A stretch of 64,000 nt of DNA from Hymenobacter polaris (GCF_012927305.1 NZ_JABBGH010000002.1:1178001-1242000); one strand, 5' to 3'. Shown: positions 34,231-44,038, numbered from the stretch's first letter. Notes: a model not told the origin generated them from the sequence alone. Numbers and translations: made by a program.

Positions 34231-36276
34231 ATGAAACCTACCTCCCAACTACTGGCCCTGGCGCTGCTTGGCCCCCTGGCCGCGCGCGCTCAGATGGCCG
34301 CCCCGGCCAGCCTCACCGTGCAGGTAAACAAGCCCGGTGCGGCCGTCAATAAGAACATGTACGGCTTGTTTTTTGAGGACATCAACTTCGCCGCCGACGG
34401 GGGGCTGTACCCCGAGCTGGTCAAAAATAAGTCGTTTGAGATTGACCCCGGCCTTATTGGCTGGAAGGCCCTAGGGGGTGGTTTCAACCTCGACGCCTAC
34501 GCCGTGCGCAACGAGCAGGGCATCAGCGCGAGCAATGCTCACTACCTGCGCCTGACTACCCGCAGCGGGGCCACCGGCGAGGCGGGCATTGAGAACGAAG
34601 GCTTTCGGGGCATGGGCGTGAAAGCGGGCGAGGCGTACAACCTCTCGCTCTACGCCCGGCGCGGCGCGGGCAGCATCAGCGGCCTCACGGCGGTGCTGGT
34701 GGGCGCCAAGGGCGAAGTGCTGGCCCAGGCGCCGGTTACGGGTTTTGGCGAGGGCTGGCAGCAATACAAGGCCGTGCTAAAGCCCACAGCTACTCAAAAC
34801 AAGGCCCACCTGAAGCTGGTGCTCACGGGCCAGGGCACGGTAGACGTGGACGTGATTTCGCTGTTTCCGCAGGATACCTGGAACCACCGCCCCAATGGCC
34901 TGCGCACCGATTTGGTGCAGCTGCTCAAGGATATGCAGCCCGGCTTTCTGCGCTTTCCGGGCGGTTGCATCGTAGAGGGCCGCACCCTATCAGAGCGCTA
35001 CCAGTGGAAGGAAACCATTGGCGACGTGGCCAGCCGCTCGCCGCTCATCAATCGCTGGAACATGGAGTTCCGGCACCGCTCGACGCCCGACTACTACCAG
35101 TCGTTTGGCCTAGGGTTCTTCGAGTACTTCCAGCTGGCCGAGGATATCGGGGCCGAGCCGCTGCCCATCCTGAACGTAGGCATGGCCTGCCAGTTCAACT
35201 CGGGTGAGCTAGCCCCGATGGGCACCGCCAGCACCGCCAAAGGCCCCAACGCCAGCGGGGCGACCCCGGCTACCGGCGACCCATCGCTGGACATTTTTAT
35301 TCAGGACGCGCTCGACCTCGTGGAGTTTGCCAACGGCCCGGCCAGCAGCCCCTGGGGCGCCAAGCGCGTGGCCATGGGCCACCCGGCGCCCTTCAACCTC
35401 AAGTACCTGGGGGTGGGCAACGAGCAGTGGGGCCCGCAGTACCTGGAGCGCTACGAGCCGTTTGCCAAGGCCGTGAAGGCCAAGTATCCGCAGATGCAAA
35501 TCGTGAGCAGCGCCGGCCCTAGCCCCGACGGCGAGCTGTTTGACAAGGCCAGCAAGCGCCTCGGCGAGCTGAAGGCCGAGTACGTGGATGAGCACTACTA
35601 CGCCAAGCCCGAGTGGTTTCGCGAAAACGTGGGCCGCTACGACAAGTACGCGCGCGGCGGCCCCAAAATCTTTGCCGGCGAGTACGCCGCCCAGAGCGTG
35701 GCCATTGGCAGCCCCGACAACAAGAACACCTGGGACTGCGCCATTTCGGAAGCGGCCTTCATGACCGGGCTGGAGCGCAACGCCGACGTGGTGGGCATGG
35801 CCTCCTACGCCCCGCTCTTTGCCAACGTGGACGCCTGGCAGTGGACGCCCGACATGATATGGTTTGATAACCTGAACTCGTACGGCTCGCCGAGCTACTA
35901 CGTGCAAAAGCTCTACGCCCTCAACAAGGGCACCCGCGTGCTGCCCGTCACGATGCCCGCCGGGGCCAAAAACGGCGCCGACAACCTCTTTGCCAGTGCC
36001 GTAGCCGACGAGCCCACCGGCGAGGTGGTGCTGAAGCTGGTAAACTACTCCAGCAGCCCGCGCCCCGTAGCCATCAGCCTGGCCGGGGCCAAGGGCCTAG
36101 GTAAAACCGGCCGCGCCCAAGTGATGGCCAGCGCCGACCTGCAAACTCAGAACAGCCTGCAAGAGCCCAAAAAGCTCGCCCCGCAGGCGTCAACCTTTGC
36201 CGTGAAGGGCGCTACCGTGAGCTACACCCTCGCCCCCAATTCCTTCACGGTGCTGCGCGTGCCGGCTAAAAAGTAA
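34231..36276 (+). CDS. Alpha-L-arabinofuranosidase, GH51
   Basis: 681 residues. Signal peptide PTSQLLALALLGPLAARAQ, then a galactose-binding-like insert (residues about 60-200), then the GH51 (beta/alpha)8 barrel. The acid/base Glu is in LKYLGVGNEQWGPQY and the nucleophile Glu is in KIFAGEYAAQ. A C-terminal beta-sandwich completes the family layout. It removes alpha-linked L-arabinofuranose from arabinan, arabinoxylan or arabinogalactan side chains, here outside the cytoplasm. The in-frame codon at 34180 would precede the signal peptide. Confidence 0.93.
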   Translation: MKPTSQLLALALLGPLAARAQMAAPASLTVQVNKPGAAVNKNMYGLFFEDINFAADGGLYPELVKNKSFEIDPGLIGWKALGGGFNLDAYAVRNEQGISASNAHYLRLTTRSGATGEAGIENEGFRGMGVKAGEAYNLSLYARRGAGSISGLTAVLVGAKGEVLAQAPVTGFGEGWQQYKAVLKPTATQNKAHLKLVLTGQGTVDVDVISLFPQDTWNHRPNGLRTDLVQLLKDMQPGFLRFPGGCIVEGRTLSERYQWKETIGDVASRSPLINRWNMEFRHRSTPDYYQSFGLGFFEYFQLAEDIGAEPLPILNVGMACQFNSGELAPMGTASTAKGPNASGATPATGDPSLDIFIQDALDLVEFANGPASSPWGAKRVAMGHPAPFNLKYLGVGNEQWGPQYLERYEPFAKAVKAKYPQMQIVSSAGPSPDGELFDKASKRLGELKAEYVDEHYYAKPEWFRENVGRYDKYARGGPKIFAGEYAAQSVAIGSPDNKNTWDCAISEAAFMTGLERNADVVGMASYAPLFANVDAWQWTPDMIWFDNLNSYGSPSYYVQKLYALNKGTRVLPVTMPAGAKNGADNLFASAVADEPTGEVVLKLVNYSSSPRPVAISLAGAKGLGKTGRAQVMASADLQTQNSLQEPKKLAPQASTFAVKGATVSYTLAPNSFTVLRVPAKK

Positions 36277-36332
36277 CCGGCTAGCTACTGCTGCCGGCTG
36301 GTAGCGGACAGTTTTCCCACCCACTTTTCTTT

Positions 36333-37850
36333 ATGAAGAAGCCCATTCTGCCGGCCCTGCGCTGGAGTAGCCTGCTGGCGGCGTTGCTCTTGAGCGTAGC
36401 TTCTTGTAAAAAAGAGGATACGTCCGCTACGCCCACCCCCACACCGACCCCCACCCCAGTGCCGACCCCGGCGCCGGCCGCGTTCGACATTAATAGCATC
36501 ACCGACACCTACGCCAGCGTGGCGCCGCTGGCCTCCTATGCGCAGTGGGGGCCCTACAACGTGCACGACCCGTCCGTGCTGAAGGCTGACGATGGCTACT
36601 ACTACATGTACAGCACCGACGTAGGCTACGGCATCTCGGACGCCGTGCTGACGCCCGGCCTGCAGATGCGCCGCTCCAAAGACCTGGTGCAGTGGGAATT
36701 CTTGGGCTGGGCCTTTAAGAGCGCGCCGCCCCTAGGCACGGCCTACATCACGCAGCACGGGGGCACCCCCAACCGGCTGCTGTGGGCGCCCTACGTGCTC
36801 AAGGTGGGCAGTGAGTACCGCCTCTACTACTCGCTAGCTTCCAACGTATTTAAGCTGAGCACGATTGGGTTGGCCACGGCTAGCTCGCCCACCGGACCCT
36901 GGACGGAAAAGGGCCTTGTGGTAACGACTGACAACTCGGCGGCCGACATCACCAACGGCATCGACCCCACGGTACTCGTAGACCAGCAGGGCCGGCACCG
37001 CATGTACTACGGCTCGGCCTTCGACGGCATCCACACCGTGCAGCTCGATGCCGCCACCGGGCTGAACGCCACCCCCGGCGACCGCGGCCCGCGCATCGCG
37101 CAGCGCGGCTTCACGGGCACGCAGATTAACGGCAACATTGAAGGCCCCGAGATTATCTACAACCCTGACCAAAAGAAGTACTACCTATTCATTTCCTACG
37201 ACTGGCTGCAAACCAAGTACAACGTGCGCGTGGGCCGCGCCGACTCGCCCGAGGGCCCCTTCCTGGACTTTAAGGGCCGCGACATTAACCTGGCCGAGGA
37301 CCACGGCCCCATGATACTGGCCCCCTACCAGTTTGGCGGGCACAGCGGCTGGCAGGGCACGGGCCACTGCGGCGTGTTTTCCGACGGCAACGGGCAGTAC
37401 TTCATGGCCCACCAGGGCCGGCCGGGTATCGACTCGTACTACATGGACCTGCACGTGCGCAAGATTTTTTGGACGCCCTCGGGCTGGCCAGTGGTATCGC
37501 CCGAGCGCTACGCGGGCGAGGACAACAGCCTCGTGGCCCAGGCCGACCTGGCGGGTACCTGGGAGCAAATTACGCTTAACTACCTCGTCATTCCCGGCTA
37601 CGGCAACGAGCAGATTACGCCCAATTTCCAGTATAGCACCGCCCTCACACTGGCCGCCGACGGCACCTTCGGCGGGGCCACCACGGGCACCTGGAGCTAC
37701 GCCGCACCGTGGCTGACGCTGCGCTTCAGCGGCGGCACCACCGCGCAGGTATACGTGCAGCAGGGCCGCGACTGGGAAAACAAGAAAACCACCCTCATTT
37801 TCACTGGCCTCGACAACAACGGCACGGCCGTGTGGGGCAAGAAGAAATAG
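36333..37850 (+). CDS. GH43 lipoprotein, probable endo-arabinanase
   Basis: 505 residues. Lipobox LLLSVASCKK near residue 26, a repetitive Thr-Pro linker (about 34-50), then a five-bladed GH43 propeller: base Asp in NVHDPSVLKADDGYYYMY, pKa-modulating Asp in NGIDPTVLVDQ, acid Glu in IEGPEIIYNP. The C-terminal 100 residues (LAGTWEQITL ... WENKKTTLIFTG) match the beta-barrel domain of extracellular endo-1,5-alpha-L-arabinanases. The lipid anchor and linker suggest a surface enzyme cutting arabinan ahead of SusCD uptake. Confidence 0.9.
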   Translation: MKKPILPALRWSSLLAALLLSVASCKKEDTSATPTPTPTPTPVPTPAPAAFDINSITDTYASVAPLASYAQWGPYNVHDPSVLKADDGYYYMYSTDVGYGISDAVLTPGLQMRRSKDLVQWEFLGWAFKSAPPLGTAYITQHGGTPNRLLWAPYVLKVGSEYRLYYSLASNVFKLSTIGLATASSPTGPWTEKGLVVTTDNSAADITNGIDPTVLVDQQGRHRMYYGSAFDGIHTVQLDAATGLNATPGDRGPRIAQRGFTGTQINGNIEGPEIIYNPDQKKYYLFISYDWLQTKYNVRVGRADSPEGPFLDFKGRDINLAEDHGPMILAPYQFGGHSGWQGTGHCGVFSDGNGQYFMAHQGRPGIDSYYMDLHVRKIFWTPSGWPVVSPERYAGEDNSLVAQADLAGTWEQITLNYLVIPGYGNEQITPNFQYSTALTLAADGTFGGATTGTWSYAAPWLTLRFSGGTTAQVYVQQGRDWENKKTTLIFTGLDNNGTAVWGKKK

Positions 37851-37905
37851 ACCCTAGGGCCCCGCGGTGGGGCCTAGGCTAGCCGCCCAGTATTCTTTCT
37901 GGTTA

Positions 37906-39750
37906 ATGAGCTACTTACGCAACTTGCTATGCGGCAGCGCGTTGGCCTGGGTAGGGGCCGTGGCTGCCCAAGCCCAGCCCGCCGCCCCCAGAGCCGACTT
38001 TCACCAGTGGGCGCCTAGCCCCCCCATGGGCTGGAACAGCTGGGACTGCTACGGCCCTACCGTGACGGAGGCCGAAACCAGGGCCAATGCTGACTACATG
38101 GCTCGGCACCTCAAAGCCAGCGGCTGGGAGTACGTGGTGGTGGATATTCGCTGGTACGTGGGCAACGACACGGCCCACGGCTACAACGAGAAAAACCCCG
38201 ACTGGAACCTTGACCAGTACGGCCGCTTTGTGCCCGCGCCCAACCGCTTTCCGTCGGCCGCGGGGGGCAAAGGCTTTAAGCCGCTCGCCGACTACCTGCA
38301 CGCCAAGGGGCTGAAATTTGGGATTCACCTTATGCGCGGCGTGCCGGTGGTGGCCGTGCAGCGCCGGCTGCCCATCAAGGGTACCCGGCTAACGGCGGCC
38401 GACATTTACACCAAAGACGGGCAGTGCCAGTGGCTGCACGACATGTACACGGTAGTGCCCACCCGCCCCGGCGCGCAGGCCTACTATAATTCGCTGTTTG
38501 AGCTGTACGCGAGCTGGGGCGTTGATTTTGTGAAGATTGACGACCTGTCGGAGCCTTACCACGCGGGCGAAATCGAGCTTATTCGCCGGGCCATCGACCG
38601 CACGGGGCGCAAAATAGTGTTCAGCATGTCGCCCGGCGAAACGCCGCTGGCCGATGCCCGGCACGCGCAACAGCACGCCAACATGTGGCGCACGGTGGGC
38701 GACTTCTGGGACTCGTGGGAGCAGCTCAAGGAGCACTTTGCGGTGTGCGCGCGCTGGGCACCTTACATCATGGCCGGCGCCTGGCCCGATGCCGACATGC
38801 TGCCGCTGGGCCGCCTCGGCATAAGGGCCGAGCGCGGCGACGACCGCCAGAGCCGATTCACGCCGGACGAGCAGCGCACCTTGATGACGCTGTGGAGCAT
38901 CTTCCGCTCGCCACTGATGTTTGGCGGCGACCTGCCCAGTACCGACGCGGCCACCTTAGCGCTCCTCACCAACCCTAGGGTGCTGGCCGTGCACAAGGCC
39001 AGTACCCACAACCGCCAGCTATTCCGGCGCGGCGACCTGGTGGGCTGGGTTGCCGACGACCCGCGCACGGGCGACAAGTTCTTGGCCCTCTTCAATGCCC
39101 AGGACCAGGAGCAGGCGCCCGCCAGCGCGGCGGCCTTGGCGGGGCCCCCCATCAGCCGCGAGGTATGGCAGGCCCCGCTCGACGTGGACATTGCGGGCGC
39201 CCAGAAGCTGTACCTGGTGGTGCGGGGCGGCGCCGACGGCACGGCCTGGGACCACGCCGACTGGCTGAACCCCGTGCTCACCGATGGCGTAGGTAAAACG
39301 CTTGACCTCACCACCTTGCCCTGGCGCACGGCCAGCGCCGGCTGGGGCCAGGCCACGGTGGGCAAAAGCGTGAGCGGCGGCCCGCTGCGGGTGGCGGGCC
39401 AAACCTACGCCGCCGGCATCGGCACCCACGCCAACTCCCTTATCGAGTACGACGTGCCCGCGGGCTACCCGCGCTTTCGGGCCACCGTGGGGCTCGACCA
39501 AGCGGCGGCGGGGCAAAATACCGGTGGCACGTTCCAGGCCCTAGTGTTCACCCAAAGCCCCCTGCTGCCCGCCCCCGCCGATTCGGTGCGGGTGCCGGTG
39601 GCCCTGGCCGAGCTGGGGCTGGCGGGCGGCGCCACCGTGCAGGATTTGTGGAGCGGGCAGACCCTAGGGGCCGTTAGTGACGAATTTGCGCCGTACGTCC
39701 GGCGGCACGGCGCGGGCTTCTACCGGCTGGTCAGGCGCCGGCTTCCGTAG
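37906..39750 (+). CDS. GH27 enzyme with NPCBM-like insert, probable beta-L-arabinopyranosidase
   Basis: 614 residues. Signal peptide (1-24), GH27 barrel from SPPMGWNSWDCYG, nucleophile Asp212 in FVKIDDL, acid/base Asp297 in GAWPDADMLPLG. A carbohydrate-binding NPCBM-type module lies at about 430-560 (GVGKTLDLTTLP, YAAGIGTHANSLIEYD), followed by the end of the C-terminal beta domain. Ordinary alpha-galactosidases read DDxW at the first active-site loop; here it is DIRW at 80-83. An Ile at this place is known from GH27 beta-L-arabinopyranosidases, fitting the arabinose locus. Alpha-galactosidase activity remains possible. Start at 37906 opens the signal peptide. Confidence 0.85.
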   Translation: MSYLRNLLCGSALAWVGAVAAQAQPAAPRADFHQWAPSPPMGWNSWDCYGPTVTEAETRANADYMARHLKASGWEYVVVDIRWYVGNDTAHGYNEKNPDWNLDQYGRFVPAPNRFPSAAGGKGFKPLADYLHAKGLKFGIHLMRGVPVVAVQRRLPIKGTRLTAADIYTKDGQCQWLHDMYTVVPTRPGAQAYYNSLFELYASWGVDFVKIDDLSEPYHAGEIELIRRAIDRTGRKIVFSMSPGETPLADARHAQQHANMWRTVGDFWDSWEQLKEHFAVCARWAPYIMAGAWPDADMLPLGRLGIRAERGDDRQSRFTPDEQRTLMTLWSIFRSPLMFGGDLPSTDAATLALLTNPRVLAVHKASTHNRQLFRRGDLVGWVADDPRTGDKFLALFNAQDQEQAPASAAALAGPPISREVWQAPLDVDIAGAQKLYLVVRGGADGTAWDHADWLNPVLTDGVGKTLDLTTLPWRTASAGWGQATVGKSVSGGPLRVAGQTYAAGIGTHANSLIEYDVPAGYPRFRATVGLDQAAAGQNTGGTFQALVFTQSPLLPAPADSVRVPVALAELGLAGGATVQDLWSGQTLGAVSDEFAPYVRRHGAGFYRLVRRRLP

Positions 39751-39776
39751 GGCCTTACGCCCTATCTTAGTTAAAA

Positions 39777-39796
39777 CTGAATTATCGATTGTGTAA
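39777..39796. promoter_or_regulatory. LacI-type operator half-site upstream of the GH127/146 gene
   Basis: CTGAATTATCGATTGTGTAA has a strong right half (CGATTGTGTAA, identical to the site at 46128) but a poor left half, 5 of 10 positions symmetrical. It lies 53 bases before the GH127/146 start and suggests that this gene begins a separately regulated unit. Confidence 0.5.
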
Positions 39797-39848
39797 GCGT
39801 GTTGCCAAGCAACTGCTTGTGCTCTCATCTGTTAAAAGCCACTTTTCC

Positions 39849-41894
39849 ATGAAAAACTCTCTGCTTTTGCTGCTTGGCCTGGGTTGGGCCGCGCCGGCCC
39901 TGGGCCAGCAATTGGATTACCCCATCCAGGCCGTGCCGTTTACGCAGGTGAAGCTGACGGATAGCTTTTGGCTGCCGCGCCTCAAAACCAATACCGACGT
40001 CACCATCCCGGCGTCGTTTGCGCGCTGCGAGAGCACCAACCGGGTGAAGAACTTCGAGATGGCGGCGGCCCGGCAGGGTAAGTTTGCCACCACCTTCCCT
40101 TTCGACGACACCGACATCTACAAAACCATCGAGGGGGCGTCGTATTCGCTCAGCGTGTACCCCGATGCTAAGCTCGCGGCCTACGTAGATGAGCTGATTA
40201 AGAAAGTAGGCGCGGCCCAGGAGCCCGACGGCTACCTCTACACGGCCCGTACCATCGACCCCGCCCACCCGCACCCTTGGGCGGGTCCCGAGCGCTGGAG
40301 CAAGGAGCGCGAACTGAGCCACGAGCTGTATAACGCGGGCCACCTCTACGAGGCCGCCGTGGCCCACTACCAGGCCACGGGCAAGAAAACGTTGCTCAAC
40401 ATCGCCCTCAAAAATGCTGACCTCGTGTGCGCGGTGTTCGGGCCGGGCAAGCGCAGCGTAGCCCCCGGCCACGAGATAGTGGAGATGGGCCTGGTGAAGC
40501 TCTACCGCGTGACGGGCCAGGCGAAGTACCTGACCACGGCCAAGTTCTTCTTAGATGCCCGCGGCCACTACCCCGGCTACGACCCCAAGAGCCCCGATAG
40601 CTGGAAAAACGGCTCGTACTGGCAGGACGACAAGCCGGTAGCGGCCCAATCCGAGGCCGAAGGCCACGCCGTGCGCGCCGAATACCTGTACTCGGCTATG
40701 GCCGACGTGGCCGCCCTCACCGGCGACAAGCAACTGCTGGCCGCCGTGGATACCATCTGGCACAATATGGTGGCCAAGAAGCTGTACGTAACGGGGGGCA
40801 CGGGCGCGGTGCCCGGCGGCGAGCGCTTCGGGGCTAACTACGAGCTACCCAATACCACGGCCTACAACGAAACCTGCGCCTCGGTGGCCGACGTGTATTG
40901 GCAGCAGCGCATGTTTCAGCTGCACGGCGACAGCAAGTACGTGGACGTGCTGGAGAAGGTACTCTACAACGGGCTGATTTCGGGGGTGGGGCTGGACGGT
41001 AAGTCGTTCTTCTACAGCAACGCCATGCAAATAAAAAACAGCCTGGGTTTTCCGCAAACCGAGCCGGCCCGTGCCGGGTGGTTCGAGTGCTCGTGCTGCC
41101 CCACCAACCTGGCGCGCCTCATGCCCGCGCTGCCCGGCTACGTGTACGCCCAGCGCGGTAAGAGCGTCTACGCCAACCTGTTTGTGAGCGGTACCACCAC
41201 CCTGATGGTAAACAAGCAGCCGGTGCAGCTAACCCAGCAAAACAACTACCCCTGGCAGGGTGACCTCAAGTTCACGGTGACGCCCAAAGCCGCCGCGGCC
41301 GACTTCGACCTGCTGGTGCGCATTCCCGGCTGGGCGCGGGGCGAGGCGGTGCCCTCCAACCTCTACACGTTTGCGCAGCCTACGGCGACGCCGGTGGTTA
41401 TCAAGGTCAACGGCAAGGCCGTGGAGTACCAAGTGCAGAACGGATACGCCGTGCTGGGCCGTAAGTGGCGCCGGCACGATGTGGTGGAGGTGAGCCTGCC
41501 CATGGAGGTGCGCCGCGTGCACGCCAACCCGCTGGTGAAGGACGACCTGGGCAAGGTGGCTTTGCAGCGCGGCCCGGTAGTGTACTGCGCCGAATGGGTC
41601 GACAACAACGGCAAAACCAGCAACCTGTTGGTGCCGGCCACGGCTACCTTCACCGCCAGCTACCAGCCCGCCCTGCTAAACGGCGTAGAAACCCTCACGG
41701 CTACCGTGCCCGTGGTGAGCCTAGGGGCCGACGGCACCAGCGTGAGCACCGCGCCGCGCACGCTGGTGGCCATTCCGTACTACGCCTGGGCCAACCGGGG
41801 CCGGGGTGAGATGACCGTCTGGTTTCCCGAGAAGCTCACCGACCTCGACCTGCTGAGCCAGCCGACTACCGCCGCCACCACGGCCCAGAAGTAG
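39849..41894 (+). CDS. Beta-L-arabinofuranosidase, GH127/GH146 (DUF1680)
   Basis: 681 residues. Signal peptide NSLLLLLGLGWAAPALGQ, then an (alpha/alpha)6 barrel and beta-sandwich domains. The zinc-thiolate active site is complete: Glu341 and Cys343 in YNETCASV and Cys416-Cys417 in FECSCCPTN, one of the pair serving as nucleophile. It releases beta-linked L-arabinofuranose, found on hydroxyproline-rich glycoproteins and pectic side chains. In Bacteroides, GH146 members sit in pectin loci, so GH146 is plausible. The in-frame ATG at 39789 precedes the signal peptide and is not used. It heads a second transcription unit. Confidence 0.92.
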   Translation: MKNSLLLLLGLGWAAPALGQQLDYPIQAVPFTQVKLTDSFWLPRLKTNTDVTIPASFARCESTNRVKNFEMAAARQGKFATTFPFDDTDIYKTIEGASYSLSVYPDAKLAAYVDELIKKVGAAQEPDGYLYTARTIDPAHPHPWAGPERWSKERELSHELYNAGHLYEAAVAHYQATGKKTLLNIALKNADLVCAVFGPGKRSVAPGHEIVEMGLVKLYRVTGQAKYLTTAKFFLDARGHYPGYDPKSPDSWKNGSYWQDDKPVAAQSEAEGHAVRAEYLYSAMADVAALTGDKQLLAAVDTIWHNMVAKKLYVTGGTGAVPGGERFGANYELPNTTAYNETCASVADVYWQQRMFQLHGDSKYVDVLEKVLYNGLISGVGLDGKSFFYSNAMQIKNSLGFPQTEPARAGWFECSCCPTNLARLMPALPGYVYAQRGKSVYANLFVSGTTTLMVNKQPVQLTQQNNYPWQGDLKFTVTPKAAAADFDLLVRIPGWARGEAVPSNLYTFAQPTATPVVIKVNGKAVEYQVQNGYAVLGRKWRRHDVVEVSLPMEVRRVHANPLVKDDLGKVALQRGPVVYCAEWVDNNGKTSNLLVPATATFTASYQPALLNGVETLTATVPVVSLGADGTSVSTAPRTLVAIPYYAWANRGRGEMTVWFPEKLTDLDLLSQPTTAATTAQK

Positions 41895-41982
41895 CGCCCG
41901 CTGAAGCTCGCTGCCCTGGCCAAAACCGGCCGTTACGGCGCGGGCGGTGGCTCACTCATTCATTCTTAAAACTCTTATTACC

Positions 41983-42216
41983 ATGCGTTTGCTCCTGTTG
42001 TCGTTGTTGTGCTTGGGCTGGCGGGCCGGGCAAGCCGCCCAAACTGCCCCGCCCACTCCCGCCGCGTCGGGCACCAAAAACGTGGGTGCCGACCGGGCCG
42101 ACGCGCCCCAGGCCCCCGGCATGACCACCCCCACTCCCGGCGCCTTGCCCGCCCCGCGCCACGCGGCCCGCAAGGCCAACGCGCCCGGCAAAGCCGCCAA
42201 GCCCCCCAAAAAATAG
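41983..42216 (+). CDS. Small secreted low-complexity protein
   Basis: 77 residues: signal peptide (MRLLLLSLLCLGWRAGQA) followed by a Pro/Ala/Thr/Lys-rich tail with no predicted fold. It is between the GH127/146 and GH39 genes on the same strand, so it is probably co-transcribed. Function unknown. The in-frame ATG at 41947 would add 12 residues before the signal peptide. Confidence 0.5.
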   Translation: MRLLLLSLLCLGWRAGQAAQTAPPTPAASGTKNVGADRADAPQAPGMTTPTPGALPAPRHAARKANAPGKAAKPPKK

Positions 42217-42343
42217 GTGCTCCCCGCTGCTGCCGGTGCAACGCCTGGCCACCTAGGGCCGCGCGCGGGCGAGGTAGCCAACAATTCTTCTGCGACGCCC
42301 GGCCAACGGGCGTTTGCTTGCCAATACTTTGTCGGTTCGTAGT

Positions 42344-44038
42344 ATGCTAGTAGGTGTAAGCAGAGCGTTGTGGTTGCTCGTGGGGCTGGGGATAGGGGGC
42401 GGCTCGGTGGCCTGCGCCCAGCCGGCTCCCACCACTATTACCGTGGATGTGCGCAAGCCCCTAGGGCCCTTGCCGCCGGTGTGGGCTTACTTCGGCTACG
42501 ACGAGCCCAACTACACTTACCTGCCTGATGGCCAGCGGCTATTAACTGAACTGGCCGCGCTCAGCCCGGTGCCCGTGTACGTGCGGGCCCACAACCTGCT
42601 GACCACCGGCGACGGCACCCCCGCCCTGAAGTGGGGCTCGACCAACGCCTACACCCAGGATAAAAAGGGCCGCCCGGTGTACGACTGGACCATCGTGGAC
42701 CGGATTTTTGACGCCTACGTGAGCCGGGGGATGAAGCCCATTGCCCAGCTTGGCTTCATGCCCGAGGCCTTGTCCACGCGCCCCGTGCCCTACCGCCACC
42801 ACTGGCAGCCCGGCGCCGACTACAACACCATTTACACCGGCTGGGCCTACCCACCCACCGACTATAAAAAGTGGGGCGAGCTGGTGTACCAGTGGGTACG
42901 CCACAGCGTGGCCCGCTACGGCGCGGCCGAGGTAGCCACCTGGCGTTGGGAGCTGTGGAACGAGCCCAACATTGGCTATTGGCAGGGCACGCCCGAAGAA
43001 TACAACCAGCTCTACGACTACACCGAGGCGGCCGTGCACCGCGCCCTGCCCACCGCCACGCTCGGCGGCCCCGAAACCACCGGCCCCGGCTGGGACAAGG
43101 CCGCCACCTACCTGCGCGGCTTTTTGGCGCACTGCGCCAGCGGCAAAAACTACGTAACGGGCAAAACTGGCACCCGCCTCGACTACATTTCCTTTCACGC
43201 CAAAGGCGCCCCTAGGCTAGTTGAAGGCCACGTGCGCATGAACATGGGCGCGCAGTTTGGCGACATCGAGGAGGGTTTCAAAATTGTGAGCTCCTTTCCC
43301 ACGCTGCGGCAGCTGCCCATCATTATCGGCGAAAACGACCCCGAGGGCTGCGCCGCCTGCGGCGTGCAAACCAACCCCGAAAACGCCTACCGCAACGGCA
43401 CCCTTTACGCCAGCTACACGGCCGCCGTCTACGCCCGCCTCGCCGACCTGGCCGCGCAGTACCAGGTCAACCTGGCCGGGGCCGTTAGCTGGTCGTTTGA
43501 GTTCGAGAACCAGCCCTGGTTTGCGGGCTACCGCGACCTGGCCACCAACGGCGTCGATAAACCCGTGCTCAACGTGTTTCGGATGCTGGGCCTCATGCGC
43601 GGCGCGCGAGTGGCCGTGGCCAACCCCGCCGCCCTCACCGTGGCTGACATCCGGGCCCAGGCCCAGAGCCAACGCCCCGACGTGGGCGCCCTGGCCACGG
43701 CCGATGCCCACTCTGCCACCGTGCTGCTCTGGCACTACCACAGCGATGACCTGCCCGCGCCGCCCGCCGAAACCACCCTGGCCCTAGGGGGCCTAGCGGC
43801 CGAAAAGGTGCTGGTGCAGCACTACCGCATCGACCAGGCGCACAGCAACGCCTACGCTGCCTGGCAGGCCCTAGGCTCGCCCCAGGCCGTTACGCCCGCT
43901 CAGCGCCAGGCGTTGGAGCAAGCCGGACAGCTCGCGCTGCTCACCTCCCCGGCCTGGGTCAGCACCCCCGGCGGCCGGGTAGCGCTGCCCCTTACGCTTC
44001 CCAGCCAGGGCGTATCGCTGCTGCGCCTGAGCTGGTAA
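42344..44038 (+). CDS. GH39 glycosidase
   Basis: 564 residues. Signal peptide (SRALWLLVGLGIGGGSVACAQ), then a GH39 barrel: acid/base Glu in WRWELWNEPNIGYW and nucleophile Glu in QLPIIIGENDPEG, with a C-terminal beta-domain. The founding activity is beta-xylosidase. Some GH39 enzymes act on arabinofuranosyl groups of gum-arabic-type arabinogalactan, which would suit this locus better. The first in-frame ATG at 42314 precedes the signal peptide, so 42344 is used. Convergent with the GH43 gene ending at 44052, only 13 bases away. Confidence 0.85.
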   Translation: MLVGVSRALWLLVGLGIGGGSVACAQPAPTTITVDVRKPLGPLPPVWAYFGYDEPNYTYLPDGQRLLTELAALSPVPVYVRAHNLLTTGDGTPALKWGSTNAYTQDKKGRPVYDWTIVDRIFDAYVSRGMKPIAQLGFMPEALSTRPVPYRHHWQPGADYNTIYTGWAYPPTDYKKWGELVYQWVRHSVARYGAAEVATWRWELWNEPNIGYWQGTPEEYNQLYDYTEAAVHRALPTATLGGPETTGPGWDKAATYLRGFLAHCASGKNYVTGKTGTRLDYISFHAKGAPRLVEGHVRMNMGAQFGDIEEGFKIVSSFPTLRQLPIIIGENDPEGCAACGVQTNPENAYRNGTLYASYTAAVYARLADLAAQYQVNLAGAVSWSFEFENQPWFAGYRDLATNGVDKPVLNVFRMLGLMRGARVAVANPAALTVADIRAQAQSQRPDVGALATADAHSATVLLWHYHSDDLPAPPAETTLALGGLAAEKVLVQHYRIDQAHSNAYAAWQALGSPQAVTPAQRQALEQAGQLALLTSPAWVSTPGGRVALPLTLPSQGVSLLRLSW

